Shown piece by piece: positions 26,105-35,349 of a stretch of 64,000 bases of DNA (position 1 is the stretch's first letter; each line of letters opens with the position of its first letter). Below the pieces are notes generated by a model. That model worked only from the letters and a program-made list of their open reading frames with translations. It did not search any database and was not told the origin of the DNA. The position numbers and the translations under genes are program-made. The stretch comes from Photobacterium alginatilyticum (GTDB lineage: Bacteria > Pseudomonadota > Gammaproteobacteria > Enterobacterales > Vibrionaceae): contig NZ_RSEJ01000020.1 in NCBI RefSeq assembly GCF_009910675.1, positions 53,568-117,567 of the forward strand, given 5' to 3'.

Positions 26105-26117
26105 CTATCGACGATAG
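26105..26117. promoter_or_regulatory. 13-bp palindrome between adhC and tadA
   Basis: CTATCG-A-CGATAG is a perfect inverted repeat in the 370-base divergent region between adhC and tadA, followed by a further GATAG. It may be a binding site for an adhC regulator, for example of LysR type; the regulator is not in the window. The rest of the gap shows nothing else I can name. Confidence 0.35.
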
Positions 26118-26357
26118 TGATAGCCATCTAACGTCGCTCGTTGTGATGGCGAGTATTATATTTGTTTCAGAATGAATGATAATCACCTGGTTCATCAAAT
26201 CACTTTTACTATCTGGTAATAATGGTTATTTGGAAGGGGCGGACAAGATGTTGATATTTCTGATGGCGTTAACTCATCGGACGCAGGTGGTTGGAGCCAG
26301 CTGTGCTTGGCATTATAATGCGCCTCCAGAGACTGAAAGTATGATTTGAGAGATCCC

Positions 26358-26879
26358 GTGACCGATCAGAGCCAAGACGAACTGTTTATGCGCCGCGCCA
26401 TTGAACTGGCGGCCAAAGCCGAGGAAGAGGGTGAGGTGCCTGTCGGGGCGGTCGTCGTGTATGACGGCCAGGTGATCGGCGAGGGCTGGAACCGCTCAAT
26501 CGGCCAGCATGATGCAACGGCCCACGCTGAAATTATGGCCCTTCGCCAGGCCGGCAAAGTGATCCAGAATTACCGTCTGCTAGATGCTACCTTGTATGTG
26601 ACGCTGGAACCCTGTCCGATGTGTGCCGGTGCGATGGTGCACAGCCGGGTGGGCAAGGTGATCTACGGGGCCTGCGATTTAAAAACCGGAGCGGCCGGCA
26701 GCGTGATGAATCTGCTGAGCTATGATCAGGTGAACCATCATGTCGCTTGCGAATCAGGTTTACTGGCTGACGAGTGCCGGGCCCAGTTACAGGCCTTCTT
26801 CAAGCGCCGCCGGACAGAGAAAAAAGCAGAGAAAAAGGCCCGCCAGGCAGCACTTAACGAACATCCTGCCAAGGCATAG
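26358..26879 (+). CDS. tadA: tRNA-specific adenosine deaminase TadA
   Basis: A 173-residue zinc deaminase that makes inosine at position 34 of tRNA-Arg(ACG). The signature HAE is at 56-58 and PCPMC at 85-89 supplies the two zinc cysteines. The C-terminal tail is Lys/Arg-rich. I choose GTG 26358 (five bases after TTGAGAGA), which gives a family-like N-terminus; TTG at 26346 is a possible alternative. Its neighbours mltF and purL are the same as in E. coli. Confidence 0.94.
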   Translation: MTDQSQDELFMRRAIELAAKAEEEGEVPVGAVVVYDGQVIGEGWNRSIGQHDATAHAEIMALRQAGKVIQNYRLLDATLYVTLEPCPMCAGAMVHSRVGKVIYGACDLKTGAAGSVMNLLSYDQVNHHVACESGLLADECRAQLQAFFKRRRTEKKAEKKARQAALNEHPAKA

Positions 26880-26906
26880 CAATACGAGAAGCAAACCGCT
26901 ATAAAA

Positions 26907-26937
26907 ACAAAGCCCGGCACGATGCCGGGCTTTGTTG
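26907..26937 (+). terminator. Intrinsic terminator after tadA
   Basis: ACAAAGCCCGGCA and TGCCGGGCTTTGT form a 13-bp perfect stem with a CGA loop, then TGTATT. Confidence 0.85.
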
Positions 26938-27004
26938 TATTGCTCTGTTGTTTTTGTTGCATTGCTTTCGCTGTTTCGTGAGCGCCTGAAAGTCGAGGCA
27001 AGAA

Positions 27005-27157
27005 TTAGCTGACAATGCTGGCTGCAACCACATAGCTGCGCTGGCGCCAGAGGATCTTTTTGCGAATATTGGCATTCAAGCGTTTACGCCGGGTTGCGAT
27101 CGAGGTCATTCGCTGTTTCAGGCTTTTTACGGCCTTTTTTTGTCTGGAAAATCGCAT
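27005..27157 (-). CDS. Small, strongly basic ORF of 50 residues, unknown function
   Basis: Below the size usually called. It starts at ATG 27157 with GGAAG five bases upstream, and stops at TAA 27005. The protein begins MRFSRQKKAVKSLKQRM and has 15 Lys/Arg residues with hardly any acidic residue, so it should bind nucleic acid or ribosomes, or be a membrane-active peptide (inference). The last residues (SYVVAASIVS) are hydrophobic. I do not recognise the family. It fills the otherwise empty 500-base gap between tadA and mltF and is on the mltF strand. It could also be a chance ORF. Confidence 0.5.
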   Translation of the reverse strand: MRFSRQKKAVKSLKQRMTSIATRRKRLNANIRKKILWRQRSYVVAASIVS

Positions 27158-27336
27158 CGGTTCTTCCCATAAAGCAATGGCATTAGCTGCCGGATATAGA
27201 AGGGGATAGGCTTTTTAGGCGAGCCTGATTCATGGTTCGATTGTTACCTAAATAGCGCGGATTATGAATGATCAAAGTCGCAGATTTGCACTTACTTTTG
27301 CATCAAGAGACGCTGTACGTGTGACTCATTATCCGA

Positions 27337-27363
27337 TAAACAAAGCCCTACCGAAGTAGGGCT
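27337..27363 (-). terminator. Terminator after mltF
   Basis: On the minus strand AGCCCTAC, a TTCG loop and GTAGGGCT are followed by TTGTTT. Confidence 0.75.
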
Positions 27364-27383
27364 GTTGGGGAAGCTCGGGATGT

Positions 27384-28925
27384 TTAGTTGTTGGCCGTTT
27401 TGGTCGGTTTGGCTTTATCGACAATGTCGGCTTCCGCGTTGCTTCCTGCCTCCTGAGGGGCGACCTCAGGTGTTTTTGGCGGGGTGATGGTGTGGAGATC
27501 ATCGATCACCGCAATGTCCTGCTGCTGTGGCGGCTGATTGTGCGCCTGTTCGTAGCCGATAATACTTTGATAGTAACGACGAATATTCTCGACATAGTTC
27601 AGCGCTTCATCACCGCGGGCATAGCCGTAGCGCGTTTGGGTGTAGTATTTACGCTGGCGTAGCAACGGCAGGCGTTGTTTGACATCGCTCCAGGCATCCG
27701 GGTTGCCGCCTTGTGTTTTGGTCAGGCGCCGGGCATCCATCAGGTGGCCGAAACCAACATTGTAGGAGGCCAGGGCAAACCAGACTTTTTCATGCTCGGC
27801 AATGCTGTCCGGGATCCGGTTGATCATCTTCCGCAGGTATTCGGTCCCCCCGCGGATACTCTGCTCGGGATCCAGGCGGTTGTTCACCCCGACAGACTTC
27901 GCGGTCGGCAGGGTAAGCATCATCATACCGCGGACACCGGTTGGAGAAACGGCCTTGGGGTTCCAGTGCGACTCCTGGTAGGACAGGGCTGCAATCAGGC
28001 GCCAGTCAAATTCTTCGGCGTATTTCTTGAAAAGCGATTCCCAGCGCGGCAGCTTTTTCTCGATGGCGCGCAGGAAGGCACGGGTGTCGACATAGTCGAA
28101 GGTGGCAACATGGCCGAAATACTTTTCTTCTAGCTTGGCCAGTTCACCGTTTTGCTGCATGTCGCCGAAGAATTCGATGAGCAGCGCATACAGGCTGTCA
28201 TCTGTGGTTTTGTTGACAAACCAGGCGATAGGCTCATCTTCGGTCAGTTCCAGGGCAGTGGCGATGTCTGGATGAATGCGCTGGCTGAGGGCGACATCGA
28301 CCGAATCGGCAATGGTGTAGTCCAGCTCGCCTTTGGCAACCATCCGCAGCAGATCGTCGCTGTCGGTTTCCTCAACGGCTTGCCACTTCAGATCCGGATA
28401 GAGTACTTTCAGTGTATTGAGGCTTTTCTCATGGCTGGAGCCTTTAACGACAGTCAGCGAGCCTTTGTTCTGCGAAAGATCTTCGGTATCACGAGGGCGC
28501 CACTGGCCTTTTTTGTAGACCACAATCTGGCTGGCGTAGTAATAGGCCGGGGCGGCCCGGAAACTTTCCAGCCGATCATCGGTCATGGTCAGCCCGGCTG
28601 CGATGATATCCACGTCACCCCGCTCAAGGGAGGGAAAGAGGCCGGCCAGGGTAAACATTGGCTGCATTTCCAGCTTTACCCCCAATTTGTCGGCAAATCG
28701 CTGGGCAAGCTCGTAATCCAGCCCTGTCGGGCCGTCGGCACCGATAAAATAAGCTAGCTGGTTGTTCAGGGTACCGACACGCAATACGCCGCTCTCGCGG
28801 ACCTTCTCCAGATCACTGCGCGCTGGAGGTTCTAGCCATTTGCATCCGCTAAGCAACAGCAGGCTCAGCATGATAGCAATCGCGTATCGGGGGGAAGGGA
28901 TTAATCGAATATTGTTCAACAACAT
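27384..28925 (-). CDS. mltF: Membrane-bound lytic murein transglycosylase F
   Basis: A 513-residue lipoprotein (LLLLSGC, lipidated cysteine about residue 28). An amino-acid-binding-protein-like domain (about 40-270) is followed by an SLT lytic transglycosylase domain (about 290-430) with the catalytic glutamate in YQESHWNP and the motif SPTGVRGMMMLT. It cleaves peptidoglycan in the periplasm. The C-terminal tail is Pro/Gln-rich and differs from E. coli. It is divergent from purL, the usual arrangement. Confidence 0.95.
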   Translation of the reverse strand: MLLNNIRLIPSPRYAIAIMLSLLLLSGCKWLEPPARSDLEKVRESGVLRVGTLNNQLAYFIGADGPTGLDYELAQRFADKLGVKLEMQPMFTLAGLFPSLERGDVDIIAAGLTMTDDRLESFRAAPAYYYASQIVVYKKGQWRPRDTEDLSQNKGSLTVVKGSSHEKSLNTLKVLYPDLKWQAVEETDSDDLLRMVAKGELDYTIADSVDVALSQRIHPDIATALELTEDEPIAWFVNKTTDDSLYALLIEFFGDMQQNGELAKLEEKYFGHVATFDYVDTRAFLRAIEKKLPRWESLFKKYAEEFDWRLIAALSYQESHWNPKAVSPTGVRGMMMLTLPTAKSVGVNNRLDPEQSIRGGTEYLRKMINRIPDSIAEHEKVWFALASYNVGFGHLMDARRLTKTQGGNPDAWSDVKQRLPLLRQRKYYTQTRYGYARGDEALNYVENIRRYYQSIIGYEQAHNQPPQQQDIAVIDDLHTITPPKTPEVAPQEAGSNAEADIVDKAKPTKTANN

Positions 28926-29149
28926 GTGCTCATCATTATAATTAGGTGTTCTTTATACCAAAGCTCGTCATATCAGCAAAGTCGCTCAGTAGCCCACTGT
29001 GAGGAATTTTCCGTTTTGAAATACAACTAAGTGTATCTGCTCGAGGCTGGTTTTGCGTTGCTATCTTGGAAAGTATCGCCCTCCCGGCGACTTCCTTGAG
29101 CAAAAGTTGGCTTTCTTCCCCTTGATTTACACCTGAATGAAAAAAAAAC

Positions 29150-29200
29150 ACGCAAACGGTTGCGTCAGGTGTTACGTCACAAAAAAAATTCCCTTATACT
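29150..29200 (+). promoter_or_regulatory. purL promoter with PurR box
   Basis: ACGCAAACGGTTGCGT (29150-29165) differs from the PurR consensus at one position only. TATACT (29195-29200) makes a good -10, with TTACGT 17 bases upstream (29172-29177) as a weak -35. The 134-base leader holds no riboswitch that I recognise. The other half of the gap (28926-29149) precedes mltF and shows nothing specific. Confidence 0.8.
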
Positions 29201-29334
29201 ACGCTCCATCGTGAGTTACTCGCCTCGGGTCAATTCGGTGAAAAAGGTGGCATTGACGTAATTAGCCCAGTGATTGAGCTGGGTGTTAGGCCAATATCAC
29301 CTTCATTCAACTGCTAATCGAGAGACGTACGCAC

Positions 29335-32300
29335 ATGGAAATTTTGCGTGGTTCACCCGCACTGTCTGAGTTTCGCGTTAACAAGCTATTAGAGCGTTGC
29401 CGCGAGTTAGATCTGCCTGTGTCAGGCATTTACGCCGAGTTTATGCATTTCGCTGATGTATCTGCTCCCCTGAATGCTGATGAGCAAAGCAAGCTGGAAA
29501 GCCTGCTAACCTACGGTCCAACGATTGCAGAGCACGAGCCGACAGGCACCTTGCTACTGGTTACCCCTCGTCCTGGAACTATCTCTCCATGGTCTTCAAA
29601 ATCAACGGATATTGCCCACAACTGTGCACTGGAGACGATTAAACGTCTGGAACGTGGTACGGCTTATTATGTTGAAACAACCACGGCTCTGACCGAGGCT
29701 CAGCTTGCGGAGCTGAAGAGCCTGATCCACGACCGTATGATGGAAGTGGTTTTCACCGAGATGGAAGCGGCCAGTGCGCTATTCAAGCAGGCGGAGCCTG
29801 CGCCGGTACAAAGTGTCGATATCCTGGCCGGTGGCCGCAAGGCACTCGAAGAGGCCAATGTTAGCCTTGGTCTGGCACTGGCCGAGGATGAGATTGATTA
29901 TCTGGTTGAGAACTTCACCAAGCTGGGCCGCAACCCGAATGACATCGAGCTAATGATGTTTGCCCAGGCCAACTCGGAGCACTGTCGCCATAAAATCTTT
30001 AATGCTGACTGGACGATCGACGGTGTTGATCAGGAAAAGTCACTGTTCAAGATGATCAAGAACACCTACGAGCAGAACCACGACTATGTGCTGTCTGCCT
30101 ATAAAGACAATGCTGCGGTGATGGAAGGCTCCCATGTCGGCCGTTTCTTCCCGAACCCGGACTCGCGTCAATATAACTACCATCAGGAAGCGGCACATAT
30201 CCTGATGAAAGTGGAAACCCACAACCACCCAACGGCGATTTCGCCTTGGCCGGGCGCTTCAACCGGGTCCGGCGGTGAAATCCGTGACGAAGGCGCAACC
30301 GGTATTGGTGGCAAGCCAAAAGCAGGCCTGGTCGGCTTTACCGTTTCTAACCTTCGTGTTCCAGGTTTCGAGCAGCCATGGGAAACGGATTTTGGCAAGC
30401 CGGGCCGAATCGTCAATGCCCTGGATATCATGCTGGAAGGCCCGTTGGGCGGCGCGGCATTCAACAATGAGTTCGGTCGTCCGAACCTGCTGGGCTACTT
30501 CCGTACCTATGAAGAGAAGGTGGACTCGCACAATGGCGAGGAGATCCGTGGTTACCATAAGCCGATCATGATTGCCGGTGGTATGGGTAATATCCGTGAC
30601 GAACATGTGCAGAAGAAAGAAATCCCGGTAGGGGCCAAGCTCATTGTGCTGGGCGGCCCGGCGATGAATATCGGCCTGGGTGGCGGGGCGGCATCATCGA
30701 TGGCATCAGGTCAGTCGGCAGAAGATCTGGATTTTGCCTCGGTGCAGCGTGAGAACCCGGAAATGGAGCGCCGTTGTCAGGAAGTGATCGATCGCTGCTG
30801 GCAGATGGGCGAAGCCAACCCGATTGCCTTTATCCACGATGTGGGTGCCGGCGGTATCTCTAATGCCCTGCCGGAGCTGGTGGATGATGGCGAGCGCGGC
30901 GGCAAATTCCAGCTGCGTGATGTACCAAATGATGAACCGGGCATGAGCCCGCTGGAGATCTGGTGTAACGAGTCACAAGAGCGTTATGTTATGGCCGTTG
31001 CGCCTGAGAATATGGCTGTGTTTGACGCCATTTGTCAGCGCGAGCGTGCACCTTATGCCGTGGTGGGCGAAGCGACCGAAGAGCGTCATCTGACACTCGA
31101 AGATAGTCATTTCGACAATACGCCGATTGATATGCCGATGGATATTTTGCTCGGTAAGCCGCCGAAAATGCATCGTGATGTGAAAACCCAGAAAGCGCAA
31201 GGCCAAGCCATTGACCGTGCAGGGATCGAGTTAGAAGACGCGACTCACCGTGTTCTGCGTCTGCCGGTGGTTGCCGAGAAAACGTTCCTGATCACCATCG
31301 GTGACCGCACGGTAACCGGCCTGGTGGCTCGCGATCAGATGGTGGGTCCTTGGCAGGTGCCGGTAGCAAACTGTGCCGTTACGGCTGCCAGCTATGACAC
31401 TTACCATGGCGAGGCGATGTCGATGGGTGAGCGTACCCCTGTCGCGCTTCTTGACTTCGGTGCGTCGGCTCGACTGGCTGTCGGTGAGGCGATCACCAAT
31501 ATTGCCAGTGCCGATATCGGTGACATGAAGCGGATTAACCTGTCAGCCAACTGGATGTCGCCTGCCGGTCACCCGGGCGAAGATGCGGGTCTATACGAAG
31601 CCGTTAAAGCTGTGGGTGAAGAGCTGTGTCCGGCCCTTGGCCTGACCATTCCTGTCGGCAAAGATTCGATGTCGATGAAGACCAAGTGGGAAGAGAACGG
31701 CGAGCAGAAAGAAGTGACTTCGCCGCTGTCTCTGATCATTACCGCCTTCGGCCGGGTTGAAGATGTCCGTAAGACTGTAACGCCTCAGCTGCGTACCGAT
31801 AAAGGCGAGTCGACACTCTTGCTGGTTGATTTGGGTTGCGGCAAGAATCGCCTGGGCGCGACGGCGCTGGCGCAGGTTTACAAGCAACTGGGTGACAAAC
31901 CGGCTGATGTCGATAGCCCTGAGCTGCTGAAAGGCTTCTTTATTGCCGTACAGGCTTTGGTCCGTGATGAAAAAGTGCTGGCCTATCATGACCGTGGTGA
32001 TGGTGGTTTGTATGTCACATTGGCCGAGATGGCATTTGCCGGTCATACCGGTGTTGAAGTCGATATTAATACAACCGATGCCGACGAGTGCGACGATGTG
32101 CTTGCTGCGCTGTTTAACGAAGAGCTCGGTGCTGTGCTTCAGATCCGTACCGATGATCTTGATGCCGTGCAGTCTGTACTGGCGGCGAATGGCCTTGAGG
32201 CCTGCAGTCATGTGATTGGTACTGTGGTTGACGAAGATGTTGTCCGTATCTGGAACGGTAACGATCGCGTCCTGGAGCAAAGCCGTACTGAACTGCGTAC

Positions 32301-33240
32301 TATCTGGGCAGAAACAACCTACCAGATGCAGGCGATGCGTGATAACCCGGCTGGTGCCCTGCAGGAGTTCGACGCCAAGAAGGACTGCCAGGATCCTGGC
32401 CTGACGACCAAGCTGAGCTTCGATATCAATGAAGATGTTGCAGCGCCGTTTATCTCGACAGGTGCCAAGCCACAGATGGCTATCCTGCGTGAGCAGGGGG
32501 TTAACTCCCATGTTGAAATGGCGGCGGCATTCGACCGGGCTGGTTTTGATGCCAAGGATGTTCACATGAGCGATATCCTGTCGGGCAATGTCAAGCTAGA
32601 TGGCTTTAATGGCCTGGTTGCCTGTGGCGGCTTCTCCTACGGTGACGTACTGGGAGCGGGTGAGGGCTGGGCGAAGTCTGTGCTGTTCAACAACATGGCA
32701 CGTGAGCAGTTCGAGAGTTTCTTCCATCGTAATGATACGTTTGCTCTTGGTGTCTGTAACGGTTGTCAGATGATGTCGAATTTGCGTGACTTGATCCCGG
32801 GCGCCGACTTGTGGCCTCGTTTTGTCCGCAATGAGTCAGAACGCTTCGAAGCACGCTTTAGCCTGGTAGAAGTCCAGCAGAGTGATTCTCTGTTCTTCAA
32901 TGGCATGGCTGGCTCTCGGATGCCGATTGCGGTATCGCACGGTGAAGGACGGGTCGAAGTGCGAAATGGCGAGCACCTGAACGCACTTGAGCAATCGGGC
33001 ACTGTGGCGCTGCGTTATCTGGACAATTATGGCAACGTGACCCAGAACTATCCGGCTAACCCGAATGGTTCCCCGAACGGGATCACGGGCCTGACGACTC
33101 AGGATGGTCGCGTTACGATCATGATGCCGCACCCTGAGCGTGTATTCCGTACCGTAGCAAACTCCTGGCACCCGGATGACTGGAACGAGAACAGTCCGTG
33201 GATGCGCATGTTCCGTAATGCCCGTGTCAATATCGGCTAA
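29335..33240 (+). CDS. purL: Phosphoribosylformylglycinamidine synthase
   Basis: A 1301-residue single-chain FGAM synthase (large, gammaproteobacterial type). The N-terminal domain and two AIRS-like halves include QANSEHCRHKIFNADW and the Gly-rich GGGAASSMASG. The C-terminal glutamine amidotransferase has the nucleophile in LGVCNGCQMM and the His/Glu pair near MMPHPERVFR. It converts FGAR to FGAM in purine synthesis, upstream of the GuaB/GuaA branch. Its PurR box fits this role. Confidence 0.98.
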   Translation: MEILRGSPALSEFRVNKLLERCRELDLPVSGIYAEFMHFADVSAPLNADEQSKLESLLTYGPTIAEHEPTGTLLLVTPRPGTISPWSSKSTDIAHNCALETIKRLERGTAYYVETTTALTEAQLAELKSLIHDRMMEVVFTEMEAASALFKQAEPAPVQSVDILAGGRKALEEANVSLGLALAEDEIDYLVENFTKLGRNPNDIELMMFAQANSEHCRHKIFNADWTIDGVDQEKSLFKMIKNTYEQNHDYVLSAYKDNAAVMEGSHVGRFFPNPDSRQYNYHQEAAHILMKVETHNHPTAISPWPGASTGSGGEIRDEGATGIGGKPKAGLVGFTVSNLRVPGFEQPWETDFGKPGRIVNALDIMLEGPLGGAAFNNEFGRPNLLGYFRTYEEKVDSHNGEEIRGYHKPIMIAGGMGNIRDEHVQKKEIPVGAKLIVLGGPAMNIGLGGGAASSMASGQSAEDLDFASVQRENPEMERRCQEVIDRCWQMGEANPIAFIHDVGAGGISNALPELVDDGERGGKFQLRDVPNDEPGMSPLEIWCNESQERYVMAVAPENMAVFDAICQRERAPYAVVGEATEERHLTLEDSHFDNTPIDMPMDILLGKPPKMHRDVKTQKAQGQAIDRAGIELEDATHRVLRLPVVAEKTFLITIGDRTVTGLVARDQMVGPWQVPVANCAVTAASYDTYHGEAMSMGERTPVALLDFGASARLAVGEAITNIASADIGDMKRINLSANWMSPAGHPGEDAGLYEAVKAVGEELCPALGLTIPVGKDSMSMKTKWEENGEQKEVTSPLSLIITAFGRVEDVRKTVTPQLRTDKGESTLLLVDLGCGKNRLGATALAQVYKQLGDKPADVDSPELLKGFFIAVQALVRDEKVLAYHDRGDGGLYVTLAEMAFAGHTGVEVDINTTDADECDDVLAALFNEELGAVLQIRTDDLDAVQSVLAANGLEACSHVIGTVVDEDVVRIWNGNDRVLEQSRTELRTIWAETTYQMQAMRDNPAGALQEFDAKKDCQDPGLTTKLSFDINEDVAAPFISTGAKPQMAILREQGVNSHVEMAAAFDRAGFDAKDVHMSDILSGNVKLDGFNGLVACGGFSYGDVLGAGEGWAKSVLFNNMAREQFESFFHRNDTFALGVCNGCQMMSNLRDLIPGADLWPRFVRNESERFEARFSLVEVQQSDSLFFNGMAGSRMPIAVSHGEGRVEVRNGEHLNALEQSGTVALRYLDNYGNVTQNYPANPNGSPNGITGLTTQDGRVTIMMPHPERVFRTVANSWHPDDWNENSPWMRMFRNARVNIG

Positions 33241-33266
33241 TCGCAGTCTAAACTCTGTGAGAACTG

Positions 33267-33292
33267 AAAACCGCTCTTCGGAGCGGTTTTTT
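33267..33292 (+). terminator. Intrinsic terminator after purL
   Basis: AAAACCGCTC, a TTCG loop and GAGCGGTTTTTT form a classic terminator. Confidence 0.92.
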
Positions 33293-33437
33293 ATTTTCAG
33301 GTTTTCGTTCCGAGGTTGCCTAAACATTAGACATGTCAGTAGTAAAGTTTGTATTGGCTAACCTTTTTCGCTGAATTTACTCGCCTTTGTGGATAAAGTG
33401 TGATTAAGCTGAGGGTAGGGTGTTCACAGGAGGGTGT

Positions 33438-34115
33438 ATGATTTTTTTTGATCTTGATAATACCTTGCTTGATCACGACGGTGCCGAACAGGATGCAATC
33501 CGAAGCTTTGTTGCCCGTTATCGTGCTGACGTCGTCCCCTTTGAGGGCAAACCGGAGGATATTTGGCGTGAGATCACCGATCGGCATCGGGCACGCTGGC
33601 GTGCCGGAGAGCTTACCTTTGAAGGACAGCGACGGGCCCGGATTAGCGAGTTGTTTGAACGGCCGTTAACGGTGGCGGAAGCGGATCAGCTGTTTGCCGA
33701 GTTTTACGCAATTTATCGCCAGCATTGGCGGCTGTTTCCTGACGTCAAACCGGCACTGGAGCAGCTGCGCGAGGTATCTCCCCTGGCCGTGATCTCAAAT
33801 GGCCTGAGCAGGCAGCAGCAAACCAAACTTGTCGAGACCCATATCGCTGACTATTTTAGTTTTATGATGACCTCCGAACAGGCCGGTGCAGCCAAGCCCG
33901 ATCCGCGCATCTTTCAGGCGGCGCTTAAGTTTGCCGACAAGAGTGCCGATGAATGCTGGTATATCGGCAACCACCCGTTGAATGATGCACAGGCGGCTCA
34001 GGAGGTGGGGATGAAAACAGTCTGGCTCAATCGCCGCGGACTGAGGGAAAAGGTCCATACCCGCGTGGTGCGTTCTATGGCCGGATTTGTGGACTTGGTT
34101 AACATACAACACTGA
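33438..34115 (+). CDS. HAD-superfamily hydrolase (YjjG-like phosphatase)
   Basis: A 225-residue HAD phosphatase. Motif I is FFDLDNTLLD at the N-terminus (nucleophile Asp5), motif II is ISNG, motif III is the Lys in AAKPDPRIF and motif IV is GNHPLNDAQAA. Length, cap helices and motifs fit the YjjG/YigB group of nucleotide or sugar phosphatases; the substrate is unknown. I start at ATG 33438, four bases after AGGAGGG; the frame runs back to a GTG at 33420. It is monocistronic. Confidence 0.82.
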   Translation: MIFFDLDNTLLDHDGAEQDAIRSFVARYRADVVPFEGKPEDIWREITDRHRARWRAGELTFEGQRRARISELFERPLTVAEADQLFAEFYAIYRQHWRLFPDVKPALEQLREVSPLAVISNGLSRQQQTKLVETHIADYFSFMMTSEQAGAAKPDPRIFQAALKFADKSADECWYIGNHPLNDAQAAQEVGMKTVWLNRRGLREKVHTRVVRSMAGFVDLVNIQH

Positions 34116-34297
34116 CAAAGTTGACAGCTACTGAACTTTTCAGGCACGGAATGTCTAAAAAAACAGTAGTCAAAATAAAATTCAAGTGCCTGGAGAGCTA
34201 TTGTTCGGGTTGAGCTAAACATCAATACCACATAAACTATGCGGCTATTATGAACAGATGGCTCCTGGTACTACAACATCATGGAAGAGAGAAGGGA

Positions 34298-34705
34298 ATG
34301 GAAGACCCTAAAACGAATGGAAAAGTAAGTGCCGCCCAGGGGCTGGCAGTGCTCGTGATTATCTGTTTGCTCCGTTACTTTGATACCTTTGCGGTAATCT
34401 TCAGTATTAAGCAAGTAGGCATAGTACCAAGTATCATCGCCATGCTGGTGCTGCTCTCCGGTCTGTTTGCCATAGCAGGCTTGCTGCGTGGCTATAAATG
34501 GGGCTTTATCCCGCTGTATTTCTTTATTCCGGCAGCCACGATGTTCTTCGGTTTCAGCCTGATCCCCTATCTCCCCTTGCTGATAGAACCCGAATACCGT
34601 AGTTTGATGGTCATTGCTATAAATAGCAGTGTGCTTGTCTATGCCGTTTTCCTGCTGCTCAGAATGATGGACTCCAATGTCATATTGCCCACTGAAAAGC
34701 ATTGA
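34298..34705 (+). CDS. Small inner-membrane protein of unknown function
   Basis: A 135-residue hydrophobic protein with four likely transmembrane helices (about 12-34, 40-60, 65-90 and 97-118), short charged loops and a hydrophilic C-terminal tail. I do not recognise a family. Start uncertain: ATG 34298 lies very close to GAAGGGA, ATG 34250 is in frame upstream. It sits between the HAD gene and glnB. The 180-base gap before it contains an imperfect CAGGCAC/GTGCCTG inverted repeat of unknown meaning. Confidence 0.65.
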   Translation: MEDPKTNGKVSAAQGLAVLVIICLLRYFDTFAVIFSIKQVGIVPSIIAMLVLLSGLFAIAGLLRGYKWGFIPLYFFIPAATMFFGFSLIPYLPLLIEPEYRSLMVIAINSSVLVYAVFLLLRMMDSNVILPTEKH

Positions 34706-34721
34706 ATCGCACAACTACACA

Positions 34722-34751
34722 TTGAGCTTACTGACTCAGATCTGTGATAAT
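34722..34751 (+). promoter_or_regulatory. Probable glnB promoter
   Basis: TTGAGC (34722-34727), 18 bases and GATAAT (34746-34751) fit sigma-70 well. It lies about 70 bases before the glnB start, after the end of the membrane-protein gene. Confidence 0.5.
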
Positions 34752-34819
34752 ACCTCCAAGACTAATCAGGCAGTTGGTGCAAGCACCAGCGACCTCTGCT
34801 CAGCAAAGGACGATGAAAG

Positions 34820-35158
34820 ATGAAAAAAATTGAAGCCGTTATTAAGCCGTTTAAGCTTGATGATGTTCGTGAAGCCCTGGCAGAAGTGGGCATCACAGGG
34901 ATGACAGTATCGGAAGTGAAAGGCTTCGGCCGCCAGAAGGGTCACACCGAGCTATACCGCGGAGCAGAATACATGGTCGATTTCCTGCCGAAAGTGAAGC
35001 TGGAAATCGTAGTCGCAGACGACGTTGCCGAGCAATGCATTGATACCATCATCGAGACCGCGCAGACAGGTAAGATCGGTGACGGTAAAATCTTCATGTT
35101 CGATGTTGAGCGCGTGGTGCGTATCCGCACAGGCGAGGAAGACGAAGACGCCATCTAA
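34820..35158 (+). CDS. glnB: Nitrogen regulatory protein P-II
   Basis: A 112-residue PII signalling protein. The T-loop carries the uridylylation site Tyr51 (LYRGAEYMVDF), and the C-terminal DGKIFMFDVERVVRIRTGEEDEDAI is typical. It senses 2-oxoglutarate and ATP/ADP and controls NtrB and GlnE, with GlnD modifying it. The ATG follows AGGACGATGAAAG. It stands alone with its own promoter. Confidence 0.96.
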   Translation: MKKIEAVIKPFKLDDVREALAEVGITGMTVSEVKGFGRQKGHTELYRGAEYMVDFLPKVKLEIVVADDVAEQCIDTIIETAQTGKIGDGKIFMFDVERVVRIRTGEEDEDAI

Positions 35159-35178
35159 ATTTGTATTATTGCTTCGTT

Positions 35179-35256
35179 ATTTCGCTCAATAACTGCATCA
35201 GGGGTGCTCATTTATGCGTATAAACTCCGCGCCCCTTTTTTGTTCTTGAGCGAAAT
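35179..35256 (+). repeat. Structured intergenic repeat, copy A
   Basis: A double stem downstream of glnB. The outer stem is ATTTCGCTCAA (35179-35189) with TTGAGCGAAAT (35246-35256), 11 perfect pairs. The inner 8-bp stem is AGGGGTGC (35200-35207) with GCGCCCCT (35229-35236), with one T-G wobble. The apical hairpin is TTTAT-GCGT-ATAAA (35211-35224). A TTTTT run follows the inner stem. It probably ends the glnB transcript. A homologous copy lies at 37773-37856. Confidence 0.75.
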
Positions 35257-35349
35257 TCCTTCGCACTAATGCAAATTACTATCCTGAGTACTTCCTCTTT
35301 GCTACAGAATGAAACAGCTTTGCTAAAGAGATTTTACCAGTAGCGTAAT

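Noticed and set aside
28942..29151. A 69-codon open frame between mltF and purL on the minus strand
   Set aside because: No ribosome-binding site and it overlaps the start of the purL PurR box; composition looks non-coding.
29201..29334. Riboswitch in the purL leader
   Set aside because: Only a short CCCAG/CTGGG hairpin is visible; no purine-riboswitch core.
31591..32565. A 324-codon open frame on the minus strand
   Set aside because: Antisense shadow of purL, without protein features.
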